Shown here one piece after another: positions 18,503 to 27,960 of a stretch of DNA of 64,000 bases (position 1 is its first letter; the number at the start of each line of letters is the position of its first letter). Under the pieces are notes generated by a model. It was not told the DNA's origin, did not search any database, and saw nothing but the letters and a program-made list of their open reading frames with translations. Source of the DNA: Acetobacter fallax. Lineage in GTDB: Bacteria; Pseudomonadota; Alphaproteobacteria; Acetobacterales; Acetobacteraceae. The stretch is taken from positions 31,316 through 95,315 of the forward strand of contig NZ_WOSX01000011.1 in the NCBI RefSeq assembly GCF_011516735.1, read 5' to 3'. A program made the translations under genes and the position numbers.

Positions 18503-18657
18503 TGCTCACATTACCCATTCCGGTTTGTTCAGTTCGGCGTTTCCCACAGTCGTGTGGATGGCCATTTCAGGCTGTGGCGTGCTGCATCCCCTTTCGGTCA
18601 ATCGACGTTTCGGATCGGCAGAATCGAAAGGGCCGGAGTTTCAGCCTGATACACAGG

Positions 18658-18957
18658 TCAGGCGACTTTTGCATGATAGGGCACAGGCTCCATACGCAGC
18701 ATAGATTGTCTGCGGGTTTCGATAGCGCGCCAGCTGATCGGATGTCCGACAGCCAGCGGTTCGAAACCCGCCTGCTCCCGGGCAATACTGCATGCTTTGA
18801 AATGAGTATTGTGCTGTATTTTCTGTGATTTTCGATGAATAAAGCTCCGACTGACTCCAAGAACTTTTGCCGCATTTCGAAGTGTCATCTTCTTTTTATC
18901 AAGAAGAAAGACAAGTTTTTCATCCAAGTCGGAAGACCAAGTCAGGGCGCGAGGCAT
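18658..18957 (-). CDS. Small putative helix-turn-helix DNA-binding protein
   Basis: A 99-residue protein. Residues 1-50 carry a T-W-S-S-D-L-D-E-K-L element followed by a likely helix-turn-helix (R-N-A-A-K-V-L-G-V-S-R-S-F-I-H-R-K), resembling the GcrA/AsnC-like N-terminal HTH of small alphaproteobacterial regulators. The C-terminal part has P-L-A-V-G-H-P-I-S-W, which I recall as conserved in small Acetobacteraceae proteins of unknown function. Coding quality is moderate and there is no operon partner. A DNA-binding or regulatory role is inferred from the HTH alone; targets cannot be named. Confidence 0.6.
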   Translation of the reverse strand: MPRALTWSSDLDEKLVFLLDKKKMTLRNAAKVLGVSRSFIHRKSQKIQHNTHFKACSIAREQAGFEPLAVGHPISWRAIETRRQSMLRMEPVPYHAKVA

Positions 18958-19563
18958 AAATACTCTCTCTTGTTTGCCGTGAATGGGTGAACGGCGCCAT
19001 TATTCCGATACCAGTTAAAAAGCGAAGCTGAGAATTCACGTTTCATTAACGTTCTTGCTGATGTTGCAATAATTATGAGTGGAAAAAAAGTTTTTGTGTT
19101 TGTTGTTATCGTATTTTCAATAGATTATTTATTTTTATCTTTAGAAATTTATTATGAAATAAGAAGATTTATTTTATGGTGAAAAATTTTATAAATAATA
19201 CAATGGGGCTAAAATTGAGCCGGATACAGAGTCTCATGTAACACGTTTAAAATCTTTGTTAGACGCTACATCATTGAAAATTAAGGTTTAATTTTAGGTT
19301 CGGCGTCGTGGCTCAAAGTTCCCGGCAATCAGCGGATACGTTGTGAAAATTGTTACAGAAAAACCCATGGATTATAACGGGTTCTGGCCGTCAATTACTT
19401 TGAAATATTAATTTCTGAGTATATGGACGAATATAGACATGAAGAGCCTGCGGGCGCGTTTTCTATGGTCGCGCAGTTCTTTTTTCCAGTCTGGCAACGT
19501 GAGATCAGGCTTCTGCGACGCAATCTGCGACTCTCACTCCGGATCGTCGATCGGGAGTGGAGG
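18958..19563. other. Intergenic region, AT-rich in its left half
   Basis: About 600 bases between the minus-strand HTH gene and the end of ubiA. The stretch from about 19020 to 19280 is very AT-rich. A short plus-strand frame from 19423 runs antisense into ubiA and has no family features, so I do not count it as a gene. The AT-rich part would include the HTH gene promoter; I see no firm boxes, repeats or RNA genes. Confidence 0.4.
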
Positions 19564-20490
19564 TCAGGTCAGCAGTCCCGCAAGGCAGGCAAAAGCAATG
19601 CCAAGCCCGATGTTGCGGTTTGCGCGGAACTGCGCGAGGCAAAGCGCCGGATCGCCAGGGTTCACGAGCGCTGCTTGTCTGAAAAGCATACCGATGCAAA
19701 ATAAAGCGGCCAGGTAGAACCCGAAGCCGGTATGGGCGAATATGCCTGCGAGAAGCAGCGCGCCTCCGGCAGATCCATAGCAGATGCCGACGAAAACGCG
19801 GGCCCGACCTGCCATAAGACGAGACGTGGATTTTACCCCGATACGAGCGTCGTCATCCATGTCCTGGAAGCCGTAAATTGTGTCGAAACCGAGCTGCCAG
19901 AGGATTGTAGCGAGGTAGAGAGCCGCCTGAGCCAGGTCGCAGCGATCTGTTGCCGCCGCATATCCCATCGGCGCACCAAATCCGAATGTGAATCCCATGA
20001 CCAGTTGCGGCCACCAGGTGAAGCGCTTGGCGAGCGGGTAAAGCCCGACCAGCAGAAGCGATGAAGCACCAAGGACCTGTGAAAGCGGATTTAACTGAAG
20101 CAGGATCAGAAGGCCGATCAGCAGCAAAGCAGTCAGGAAAAGTGCCGCGTGTCTCATTCGCAAAGCACCCGACGCCAGAGGCCTGCCCGCTGTGCGGGCA
20201 ACCTGGCGGTCGATATCACGGTCCCACATGTCGTTCACGACGCAACCTGCAGATCGCATCACAATGCTCCCGATCCCGAAAAGCACCAGAAGGCGGAGGC
20301 GCTCATCAGGCGAAATGCCTTTTTCGGCTCCGGGCAGGAGGATGCCCCACGCTCCGGGGAGAAAGAGCAGCCAGGTGCCAATCGGGCGATCCAGCCGGGC
20401 GAGGAGAGCATAAGGTCGTATCAACGGCGGAAGACGTGAAATCCATCCGGTGGCGCGAATGTCGGTATGCGGGGTTACAGTGCCTGGCAC
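19564..20490 (-). CDS. ubiA: 4-hydroxybenzoate polyprenyltransferase UbiA
   Basis: UbiA is an integral inner-membrane prenyltransferase that attaches the polyprenyl tail to 4-hydroxybenzoate in ubiquinone synthesis. The product has eight or nine hydrophobic segments and both Mg-diphosphate motifs: N-D-M-W-D-R-D-I-D (first Asp-rich) and Y-G-F-Q-D-M-D-D-D with K-S shortly after (second). R-P-I-G-T-W-L-L near the start is also typical. The frame is open to a TTG at 20613, but I place the start at GTG 20490 because GGAG sits eight bases upstream and the resulting 308 residues match the family. rsmE diverges from it. Confidence 0.93.
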   Translation of the reverse strand: MPGTVTPHTDIRATGWISRLPPLIRPYALLARLDRPIGTWLLFLPGAWGILLPGAEKGISPDERLRLLVLFGIGSIVMRSAGCVVNDMWDRDIDRQVARTAGRPLASGALRMRHAALFLTALLLIGLLILLQLNPLSQVLGASSLLLVGLYPLAKRFTWWPQLVMGFTFGFGAPMGYAAATDRCDLAQAALYLATILWQLGFDTIYGFQDMDDDARIGVKSTSRLMAGRARVFVGICYGSAGGALLLAGIFAHTGFGFYLAALFCIGMLFRQAALVNPGDPALCLAQFRANRNIGLGIAFACLAGLLT

Positions 20491-20663
20491 CGTGTTCTCT
20501 CCGGCAGAATTTAAAGATACGGTCGATGTGCGATCCGCGTCGGCAGACTTGACCTTCAGGCCAATCCCGTCGAAATCGCGCCGATTGATGCGGATCGACC
20601 TCGTCGCGGTCAATGGCTGATCTCGTCGAGTTCAGGAAATGCTACCAGGCAGAGGATGCCGCA

Positions 20664-21443
20664 ATGTCGACTCTGCATACGCTGCCTCGTCTGTTTATTG
20701 CCCCGGAAGCGCCGGAGCGTGCCGGGGAGAGTGCCAGACCTGAGATGATCCGCGCCATGTCACCCGAACAGGCCCGGTATCTTGGCACTGTCATGCGGCG
20801 AGGCGAAGGAGACGAGGTCCGCCTGTTCAACGCGCATGACGGGGAGTGGCTCGCGCAAATCACCAGCCTGCGCCGCGATCGGGGTAATTTTATTCTGCGG
20901 GAGAGGCTGCGGGAAGCTGCGGCCGAAGAAGGACCCGTTCTGGCGTTTGCCCTGCTGAAGCGGGATGCAACCGATCTGGTAATCCGCCTGGGAACAGAAC
21001 TTGGCGTCAGCCGGTTTATTCCGCTCATCACAGAACGCACGGTCGGCCAGCGTGTGAATGGCTCACGCCTGGAATCGATTGCGACAGAAGCCGCGGAGCA
21101 GTGCGAGCGACTGAGCGTGCCCAACATTGACGCCCCGATCCGTTTTATGGATTTCCTTGGTCAGTGGCCTGAAAAAAGCCGGCTTTTTGCCGCCGTTGAA
21201 CGCTTCGATGAGAGAGATATTGCGGATAAAACCGGAGAAAAAAGACCCGGGTTGTTCTCAGGAGCAGTGCCGGAAGATGGAATTCTTATCGGGCCAGAAG
21301 GTGGGTTCAGCACGGCAGAGCTTGACGCCGCGCTTGCCCGCCCCTTTGTTACGCCCATAACACTGGGCAACAGAGTTCTGCGTGCCGAGACAGCCGTCGC
21401 CGCTGCGCTCGCTCTGTTCGATGCCCGGATCCGAAACGCTTGA
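20664..21443 (+). CDS. rsmE: 16S rRNA (uracil-1498-N3)-methyltransferase RsmE
   Basis: RsmE is a SPOUT-class methyltransferase that methylates N3 of U1498 in 16S rRNA of the 30S subunit. The 259-residue product has an N-terminal PUA-like domain (R-L-F-I, then Y-L-G-T-V-M-R) and a C-terminal trefoil-knot domain with I-G-P-E-G-G-F-S-x-x-E and L-G-N-R-V-L-R-A-E-T-A. Start ATG 20664 follows AGAGG (20651-20655) with eight bases between; an in-frame ATG at 20613 lies 17 codons upstream without such a site. It is divergent from ubiA and 79 bases ahead of gshA, with which it may form a transcript. Confidence 0.93.
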   Translation: MSTLHTLPRLFIAPEAPERAGESARPEMIRAMSPEQARYLGTVMRRGEGDEVRLFNAHDGEWLAQITSLRRDRGNFILRERLREAAAEEGPVLAFALLKRDATDLVIRLGTELGVSRFIPLITERTVGQRVNGSRLESIATEAAEQCERLSVPNIDAPIRFMDFLGQWPEKSRLFAAVERFDERDIADKTGEKRPGLFSGAVPEDGILIGPEGGFSTAELDAALARPFVTPITLGNRVLRAETAVAAALALFDARIRNA

Positions 21444-21522
21444 GGCGGCGGCTGCCTGCCGGAACAGGATATCCCTGTTTCAGCACGGGGGCGGGCCGTC
21501 CTGACTGGAAGCCCCAGCGCTG

Positions 21523-22926
21523 ATGTCAAACCCTGCTGATCAGGACGCTCGCCCCATTGCGTCCACAAAGGAACTCGCCGACGTGCTGGCGTCGGGCTGC
21601 AAACCCCGGGATTCCTGGCGGATCGGCACAGAACACGAGAAGTTTGGCTTTGTGCGCCCTGAAGCTGCAACGGATAAACGTCGCGCTTTCTCGGCACCGC
21701 CTTACGCACCTGGCGGAATTGAGGACCTCCTTAACGCGACGGAACGGCAGGGTGACTGGACGCCGATATGGGATGAAAAGGCAATCATCGGACTGAAAGG
21801 GCAGGGCGTGAATCGCGGCGGAGCGATTTCACTGGAGCCTGCCGGACAATTCGAACTGTCCGGTGCCCCTCTGGCCAGTCTGCATGAAACCGCTGATGAG
21901 TTTTCCCGGCATTTCAGGTTGCTCCGTGAGCCGGCACGTAAGCTCGGGCTGGGCTTTGCACCCCTGGGCTTCCACCCTCTGGCCAGCCGCGCTGACCTGC
22001 CCTGGATGCCGAAAAGCCGCTACGCGATCATGCGGAAATATATGCCGCAGGTTGGCTCGCTCGGGCTCGACATGATGCAGCGGACCTGCACCGTGCAGGT
22101 CAATCTTGATTTCGCCTCCGAGACCGACATGGCACGGAAGATGAAAGTTTCTCTGGCGTTGCAGCCAGTCGCAACCGCTCTGTTCGCCAATTCGCCATTC
22201 TATGAAGGCAAACCGAACGGATGGCTGTCCAATCGTGCGCGCATCTGGACCGATACAGACAATGCGCGGTCAGGCATGCCTGAAATATGCTTCAGCGACA
22301 GTTTCGGATTCGAATCCTACGTTGAGTGGGCGCTCGACGTCCCGATGTATTTTATCGTTCGCAACGGCAGGCTGATCGATGTTGCGGGCCGGTCATTCCG
22401 GGCCTGGCTGGCCGGCGAACATCAGGATGGCCTTGACGGATTCACGCCGGCAATCGGAGATTTCGAGGATCACCTGACCACAGTGTTTCCAGATGTGCGG
22501 CTGAAGACATTTCTTGAAATGCGGGGCGCCGATGCCGGTTCGCCAGAGATGATGCTGGCCCAGTCAGCCCTCTGGGTCGGGCTTCTGTACGATGATGCTT
22601 CTCTTTCAGCGGCAGAATCCCTGATGCGTGAACATACGGCAGAAAGCTATCGGACGCTCCGTGGTGATGTTCCGGCTCGTGGTCTTGATACGCCGTTTGG
22701 AAGCGGTACGGTGAGGGATGTGGCGGCGCGTATGGTTGCGATTGCAGCCGACGGCCTGCGGGCGCGTAATCTGCGCGATGCTGACGGGCGCGACGAGACA
22801 CTCCACCTTGCACCGCTATTTGAGATTGCAGCCGGCGGGCCGACCCAGGCGGAACACTGGCTTGCCCGATATGAAGGCCCATGGGCCGGCGACACATCCC
22901 GCATCCTGCTCGAAGCAGAAATCTGA
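21523..22926 (+). CDS. gshA: Glutamate-cysteine ligase (plant/alphaproteobacterial type)
   Basis: This enzyme makes gamma-glutamylcysteine from glutamate, cysteine and ATP, the first step of glutathione synthesis in the cytoplasm. The 467-residue product belongs to the plant/alphaproteobacterial GCS2-like class: I-G-T-E-H-E-K-F-G-F near residue 35, I-S-L-E-P-A-G-Q-F-E-L-S-G near 108, M-Q-R-T-C-T-V-Q-V-N-L-D-F near 185 and the A-N-S-P-F-Y-E-G motif. Length agrees with the family. It lies between rsmE and cpdB with only three bases to the latter. gshB is not in the window. Confidence 0.93.
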   Translation: MSNPADQDARPIASTKELADVLASGCKPRDSWRIGTEHEKFGFVRPEAATDKRRAFSAPPYAPGGIEDLLNATERQGDWTPIWDEKAIIGLKGQGVNRGGAISLEPAGQFELSGAPLASLHETADEFSRHFRLLREPARKLGLGFAPLGFHPLASRADLPWMPKSRYAIMRKYMPQVGSLGLDMMQRTCTVQVNLDFASETDMARKMKVSLALQPVATALFANSPFYEGKPNGWLSNRARIWTDTDNARSGMPEICFSDSFGFESYVEWALDVPMYFIVRNGRLIDVAGRSFRAWLAGEHQDGLDGFTPAIGDFEDHLTTVFPDVRLKTFLEMRGADAGSPEMMLAQSALWVGLLYDDASLSAAESLMREHTAESYRTLRGDVPARGLDTPFGSGTVRDVAARMVAIAADGLRARNLRDADGRDETLHLAPLFEIAAGGPTQAEHWLARYEGPWAGDTSRILLEAEI

Positions 22927-22929
22927 GCG

Positions 22930-24909
22930 ATGTGGCGTTTCCGTCGTCGCGGGCTTCTGGCGACGGGGAGCGCCGTCCTCGCCGAACTCACGCTGCCCCT
23001 GAGGGCGTTGTCGCAAAGCATCGGCCGTGCCGGATCTCATGAGGGCGATAAAACGGTGACATCCCCGCTCGTCAGACTGCGTCTGATGGAGACTTCTGAT
23101 CTTCATATGTTCGTTTATGCCTGGGATTATTATCGGGCGCGGGAAGACAACTCCGTGGGACTTGTCCGCGTTGCCAGCCTGATCCGCGCGGCACGGGCGG
23201 AGGCACGTAACAGTCTGCTTTTCGATAACGGAGACATTGTTCAGGGCAATCCGCTCGGCGACTACCTCGCCCTTCCAGGGCGTATGAAAAAAACCGGCGG
23301 ACATCCGATGTTCCGGGCCATGAGCCAGCTTGGCTATGATGCCGCAACATTCGGGAACCACGAGTTCAATTACGGGCTGCCATTTCTCGATGAAGCCTTA
23401 CGGAGCGCGGATTTTCCGTTTGTCTGCGCCAATGCCGAACATCCCGACGGGACGCCCCTTGTTCCACGCAGTGTCGTGCTGGACCGCAATGTTGCCGATG
23501 AAACGGGTCAGATCCATCGGCTGAGAGTTGGCGTCATCGGTTTCCTGCCGCCACAGATTGTGACCTGGGATGCCATGCATCTGACTGGTCGCGTCCGCAC
23601 AACCGACATTGTCGAGGCTGCCCGGCAATATGTGCCGGAATTGCGAACCCGCTGTGACCTGCTGGTCGCGCTTTGTCATTCCGGTATTTCAGCGGCCCCG
23701 CGTCAGGGGAATGAGGAAAATGCCGCACTTTATCTGGCCGAAGTGCCGGGTATCGATGTGGTCTTCACCGGACACGCCCATCAGGTTTTCCCTGGTCCGG
23801 ATTATGAGGGGCTGCCGGGTGTCGATGCGAAAGCCGGCACACTCGCCGGGAAACCCGCCGTGATGCCGGGTTTTTGGGGTAGTCACCTCGGTGTGATTGA
23901 CCTGAAATTACGACGTGAGGTTTCAGGCTGGACTCTGGAAGGATTCCATAGCGAGGTCCGACCGATATACATGCGTGAGTCAGGCAACGTGATGCCGCTC
24001 GCGCAGGATGATGCTCTTACTGCCGCAGTTGCCTTGCCCGCACATAAGGCGACCATTGCCTGGATGGCGCAGCCGGTCGGGGCCACCAGCATGCCGCTCA
24101 ATACGTATTTCACCTTCCTTCAGCCCGATCCATGCCTTGCTCTCGTGAACGCAGCGCAGATCGGGTACACGCGTCCGATTCTGGCGCATTCAGATGCTGC
24201 ATCTCTGCCGATCCTGTCGGCAGCGGCGCCGTTCAATGCCGGTGGCATGTCACCGGATGCCTTTGTCGATATCCCCGCAGGCCCGCTGACGATGAGGGAT
24301 CTGGCGAATATCTATACCTTCGCCAATACAATCAGCGTCGTGCGCTGCACCGGTGCTGAAGTGAAGGAGTGGCTTGAACGATCGGCCATTATCTTCAATC
24401 GCATTGTGCCCGGCCTGGCTGCACCGCAGAAACTTCTTGCTCCCGGATTGCCCGCCTATAATTTCGATGTCATCGCCGGTGTCACATATGCGATCGATGT
24501 GACACAGCCACCGCGTTATACACCGGACGGTGTGCTCGTTGCTCCGGACGCCCACAGGATCGCGGATCTGCGCTTTAATGGGAAGCCTGTCGATCCGAAG
24601 CAATCCTTTGCCGTGGTCACCAACAACTACCGGGCGGGTGGTGGCGGCCATTTTCCGGGGACGGGAAGCGATCACATGGTGCTCACTGCACCTGATGGCA
24701 ACAGAGATGCTGTTATCAGATACGTAGCCGGCCAGAAGATCGTTAATCCGTCTGTTGCTCCGGTCTGGCGCTTCGCGAAGCCGCCGCTGGCCACCACCGT
24801 GTTTATCGAGGTGCCCGCAGCCGCCTCTCATGTCGTCCATAATGATACGTTGCACCGGCTCGGTGACGGAACGAACGACCTTGTGCGATATGCACTGACT
24901 CTTGCGTGA
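22930..24909 (+). CDS. cpdB: 2',3'-cyclic-nucleotide 2'-phosphodiesterase / 3'-nucleotidase, Tat-exported
   Basis: A periplasmic bifunctional enzyme that hydrolyses 2',3'-cyclic nucleotides to 3'-nucleotides and then to nucleosides. The 659-residue product opens with an R-R-R-G-L-L-A twin-arginine-like signal and a hydrophobic stretch. The metallophosphatase domain follows, with T-S-D-L-H near residue 55, D-N-G-D-I-V-Q-G-N-P, F-G-N-H-E-F-N-Y-G and G-H-A-H-Q-V-F-P-G. The C-terminal 5'-nucleotidase domain has the substrate-stacking F-N-A-G-G and N-N-Y-R-A-G-G-G-G-H-F-P motifs. It starts three bases after gshA. CpdB is usually Sec-exported elsewhere, so the Tat-type signal is worth noting. Confidence 0.9.
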   Translation: MWRFRRRGLLATGSAVLAELTLPLRALSQSIGRAGSHEGDKTVTSPLVRLRLMETSDLHMFVYAWDYYRAREDNSVGLVRVASLIRAARAEARNSLLFDNGDIVQGNPLGDYLALPGRMKKTGGHPMFRAMSQLGYDAATFGNHEFNYGLPFLDEALRSADFPFVCANAEHPDGTPLVPRSVVLDRNVADETGQIHRLRVGVIGFLPPQIVTWDAMHLTGRVRTTDIVEAARQYVPELRTRCDLLVALCHSGISAAPRQGNEENAALYLAEVPGIDVVFTGHAHQVFPGPDYEGLPGVDAKAGTLAGKPAVMPGFWGSHLGVIDLKLRREVSGWTLEGFHSEVRPIYMRESGNVMPLAQDDALTAAVALPAHKATIAWMAQPVGATSMPLNTYFTFLQPDPCLALVNAAQIGYTRPILAHSDAASLPILSAAAPFNAGGMSPDAFVDIPAGPLTMRDLANIYTFANTISVVRCTGAEVKEWLERSAIIFNRIVPGLAAPQKLLAPGLPAYNFDVIAGVTYAIDVTQPPRYTPDGVLVAPDAHRIADLRFNGKPVDPKQSFAVVTNNYRAGGGGHFPGTGSDHMVLTAPDGNRDAVIRYVAGQKIVNPSVAPVWRFAKPPLATTVFIEVPAAASHVVHNDTLHRLGDGTNDLVRYALTLA

Positions 24910-24987
24910 TCAGTTGTACCCGGCCGGGGGTGCTGTCCGCTCAGGGCGCTTGACGTCAGCAGCTTCCGCCCGCATTGCTTCCGCATC

Positions 24988-26151
24988 ATGCGTGTCGCCG
25001 TCATTCTCCTCGCCGCCGGACTGGGCAGTCGTTATGCTGCCTCCACCGGTGCCAGTACCGCCAAGCAGTTTGTGACGCTTGCCGGTCGTCCTGTTATTCG
25101 TCATGCCGCCGAGGCGCTGGCGCCCCATGTCGCGCTCCTGCAGCCAGTGGGTGATCCTGATCTTCTGAACGAAGCGCTGGATGGATTGCCTGTCCTTCCG
25201 GTCGTTGCCGGTGGCGCAGAACGTCAGGACAGTGTCCGGGCTGGCCTCGAAGCGCTGGATGCGCTTCCGGAAGATCAGAAACCGGATCTCGTGCTGGTCC
25301 ATGACGGTGCCCGCCCGTACGTTCCGGCGCAGCTGATCCGGGGCGTGATCGCAGCTCTGAGCGAGCATCCGGGAGCTATTCCGGCCGTGCCCGTGGCTGA
25401 TACCCTCAAGCGTGCTGAGAACGGTGTGATTACTGGGACAGTTTCGCGGGACAATCTGTTCCGCGCTCAGACTCCGCAGGGGTTCCGCTTTGCCCTCCTG
25501 CGTGATCTGCACCGTTCAGCCGTCGCGCAAAGCGGTGCCTCGGCGACTGATGACGCATTACTGCTTGAAAGTGCAGGTTTCAGCGTCGCCCTGGTTCCGG
25601 GTTCCGAAGACAATATCAAGCTGACTTATGAGGAGGATCTGGTGCGTCTGGAACGCCTGATCGGCCCGGCCCTGCTGCCGCGCACCGGCTTCGGTTACGA
25701 TGTCCATGCTTTTGCCGAGAATCGGCCGCTGATCATCTGCGGCATCAATGTGCCTCACACGCGCGGACTCGCAGGGCATTCCGACGCGGATGTCGGAATC
25801 CATGCCCTGTGTGACGCGATTTATGGCGCGCTGGCGGAAGGCGACATCGGCCGGCATTTCCCGCCCAGTGAGAATGAATGGAAGGATGCCGACAGCGCCC
25901 GCTTCCTTGTCCATGCCGGTGAACTCATTCGCAGCAAGGGCGGTATGCTGATCAATGCCGACGTTACGCTGATCTGCGAACGCCCGAAAATCGGCCCTCA
26001 TGCAACTGCCATGCGCGAACGGATGGCGTCTTTGCTACAGGTCGATGTCGACAGAATATCCGTCAAGGCAACAACGTCCGAGCGTCTCGGTTTTACCGGT
26101 CGCGAGGAAGGAATCGCCTGCACGGCAACGGCAACCGTTCTTGTTCCCTGA
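24988..26151 (+). CDS. ispDF: Bifunctional IspD/IspF
   Basis: A fusion catalysing two steps of the MEP isoprenoid pathway: CTP-dependent cytidylylation of MEP (IspD) and cyclisation to MEcPP (IspF). The N-terminal domain (about 1-225) has [12 protein letters not shown] near residue 30, V-H-D-G-A-R-P and A-x-T-P-Q-G-F-R. The C-terminal domain (about 230-387) has G-Y-D-V-H-A-F with the metal Asp and His, G-H-S-D-A-D-V, and [13 protein letters not shown]. This fusion is common in alphaproteobacteria and the length is normal. No good Shine-Dalgarno precedes the ATG. cinA, a frequent neighbour, is absent. Confidence 0.95.
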   Translation: MRVAVILLAAGLGSRYAASTGASTAKQFVTLAGRPVIRHAAEALAPHVALLQPVGDPDLLNEALDGLPVLPVVAGGAERQDSVRAGLEALDALPEDQKPDLVLVHDGARPYVPAQLIRGVIAALSEHPGAIPAVPVADTLKRAENGVITGTVSRDNLFRAQTPQGFRFALLRDLHRSAVAQSGASATDDALLLESAGFSVALVPGSEDNIKLTYEEDLVRLERLIGPALLPRTGFGYDVHAFAENRPLIICGINVPHTRGLAGHSDADVGIHALCDAIYGALAEGDIGRHFPPSENEWKDADSARFLVHAGELIRSKGGMLINADVTLICERPKIGPHATAMRERMASLLQVDVDRISVKATTSERLGFTGREEGIACTATATVLVP

Positions 26152-26242
26152 AATCGGAGACCAGTCTGTCAGACTGGAGCTGGCTTTACCCACCTGATCT
26201 CTTGTATATCTGATACCAGTTGAGGCTGACATACGGAACGAG

Positions 26243-26370
26243 AGCCGCAGGGGGGCTCCGCCTCACACCCCGTCAGAGATGCAGCCCTTCGGCATCCGGT
26301 TTGTTACTCAACAGATCAGGGCGAAGGGGCCGACCTGCGGTCCCTTCCCGGTCCGGGCAGAGTCCGGGCA
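26243..26370 (-). repeat. Intergenic palindromic repeat, copy A
   Basis: On the minus strand this segment reads CTCTGCCCGGACC, then GG-AGGGACCGCAGG, and later a T/A-rich centre and GCCGAAGGGCT. It aligns with the repeat at 38801-38906, sharing most of the first 35 bases. It lies in the roughly 300-base gap between ispDF and the DUF3574 gene, where no gene is visible. It looks like a member of a dispersed family of intergenic GC-rich repeats. Boundaries are approximate. Confidence 0.5.
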
Positions 26371-26450
26371 TCTTTATTGACGGCTGGTCTGAGTCTCGCC
26401 GGACACAGCTACTCTTCAGACCCGGAATGGGATGTGAATTCCGGATAATA

Positions 26451-26918
26451 TCAGAAAGACGAGCATACCGGGCTGACAACCAGCCCGACAGCCTGCTGCT
26501 GAAAGCGTGTTTTATACTCCTCCCGGATTGCAGAGAGTTTTCCCGCAAGATCGGGCATGTCGTCGGTCACGACCCATATAAGCCGTGACGGCTCCGTGCC
26601 GATCCGCCCGGTTTCCCTGTCCTGCCACTGGCCCGTAACATTCTGAATGGTGAGCCCGGCCGGGAAACGCGGTGTGACCACATCGCGCAGGAAATCCTGC
26701 CATTCCGCCTCTGCGACGATCCCCCCATGCGGGCGTGTCAGGCCAAACATGAGTGTTATTTTGATATCTCGCCTGGCGCCTGACGCAACGCAGATCTCCG
26801 GAAGAGATGTGACTGTCGACGGACTCAACGCTGCTGATGGCAATGGAGCGACCGGAGCGTGACATCCGGTGGCGAGTAAACCGACTGCTGTCAGGGATAT
26901 CCACGATGATCTCGTCAC
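26451..26918 (-). CDS. DUF3574 lipoprotein
   Basis: A 155-residue protein with a short lipoprotein signal ending in the lipobox L-L-A-T-G-C near residue 19, so it should be lipid-anchored after export. The remainder matches DUF3574: I-K-I-T-L-M-F-G-L, V-x-x-A-E-W-Q-D-F-L-x-x-x-V-T-P-R-F-P-x-G-L-T-I and a central W-Q-D-R-E-T-G-R-I-G-x-E. The family function is unknown. Its ATG overlaps the stop of the upstream Nudix gene, so the two are cotranscribed. A role in envelope physiology cannot be refined from sequence. Confidence 0.8.
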   Translation of the reverse strand: MTRSSWISLTAVGLLATGCHAPVAPLPSAALSPSTVTSLPEICVASGARRDIKITLMFGLTRPHGGIVAEAEWQDFLRDVVTPRFPAGLTIQNVTGQWQDRETGRIGTEPSRLIWVVTDDMPDLAGKLSAIREEYKTRFQQQAVGLVVSPVCSSF

Positions 26919-27763
26919 ACGCCATCCATTTCCACGTTGCCGTGCAGTTCACGACGGAGTGTTTTTCCTCCTGGTGACTGTGGATCGATAAGTCCTTCAC
27001 GCAGAAAGAGATCAATCAGCACGAGATTGACGTTGAACTTGAACTCGTCAGTGTCCCGGACAAGCCGGAAAACTTCCGCGATGGGAAGAAGCAGAAATTC
27101 CTCCACTTCACCATCCGCCGGTTCCGGCGTGAACATATCGGGCAGAACAAGATCGTAACATACCAGAAGATCACGACGCAGTCCTTCAGGACGGTCGAGC
27201 GTGTAGCGAATCGTGCCGACCTGTCGCGCACCCTCCATGATGTCCGGTGGCAGGCTCGCTTCTTCCGCGGCCTCCTTGATGATCGCGTCATGCGGAGTCA
27301 GTCCTGCGGACACCCCACCGGCCACGAGGTGGTCAAGTTTCCCCGGATCAAGGCGCTTGCTTCGTGACCGGCGTGCGACCCAGAGATGCAGGCCGTCATC
27401 GCGGCGTACAAGACCGTTGAGATGAACGCCGACAGCAAGAAGCCCGAAAAGCGGCAGAGCACCCCGGTCGATTCGCGCTACAGGGGGCGTCCCTTCGGCA
27501 ATAATCACGTCGAACAGTTCATGATGCGACCGGTACAGGCCATCATCCGCAAGACGCTGCCCGAGAGCCTCCAGCTGTGAAGGATCGGCCAGAGAGAAGG
27601 CATTCCCATCCGCGAGTCCCAGCTTTTCAAGGGCCGGGGCGATTCGTGGATCAACGAAACCGGCATCCTGCCCCGCCAGTCGGAAGACGGGACGCGTGTC
27701 TGGCTGAATGGCTGTATTACAGGCGGTGATATGGCGCGCGAAGCCGCTGACGTCACTGCTCAT
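26915..27763 (-). CDS. DUF4743 / Nudix hydrolase
   Basis: A 282-residue cytoplasmic protein with an N-terminal DUF4743 domain (about 1-110) and a C-terminal Nudix fold. The Nudix box is degenerate: G-G-V-S-A-G-L at the first part and K-E-A-A-E-E-A-S-L at the second, with the metal-binding glutamates kept but the first Glu of the consensus replaced. This form matches the Nudix part of eukaryotic thiamine pyrophosphokinase fusions, whose relatives dephosphorylate damaged thiamine diphosphate. That activity is inference. Start ATG 27763 follows AGGGA at nine bases; a GTG lies one codon earlier. It overlaps the DUF3574 gene by four bases. Confidence 0.82.
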   Translation of the reverse strand: MSSDVSGFARHITACNTAIQPDTRPVFRLAGQDAGFVDPRIAPALEKLGLADGNAFSLADPSQLEALGQRLADDGLYRSHHELFDVIIAEGTPPVARIDRGALPLFGLLAVGVHLNGLVRRDDGLHLWVARRSRSKRLDPGKLDHLVAGGVSAGLTPHDAIIKEAAEEASLPPDIMEGARQVGTIRYTLDRPEGLRRDLLVCYDLVLPDMFTPEPADGEVEEFLLLPIAEVFRLVRDTDEFKFNVNLVLIDLFLREGLIDPQSPGGKTLRRELHGNVEMDGV

Positions 27764-27960
27764 CACTGATTTTCCCTGAAAATATGAGGGCGGAATGTAA
27801 CGGGAAAGATCGGGGTATGACGACCTTCCAAACTGACAGGAGCAACCTGTGCGCTGCTTTGTTTTTCCTACGGGGAGACCTGTGGGCTGACAATGCCGCA
27901 TAACCTGACGACGCGATCACGAGGGGTTGCAAAACGAAGGGAAACTGCCACATCGGGCGC

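Noticed and set aside
19423..19704. Plus-strand frame overlapping the end of ubiA
   Set aside because: Antisense to UbiA and rich in Arg; no ribosome-binding site or similarity.
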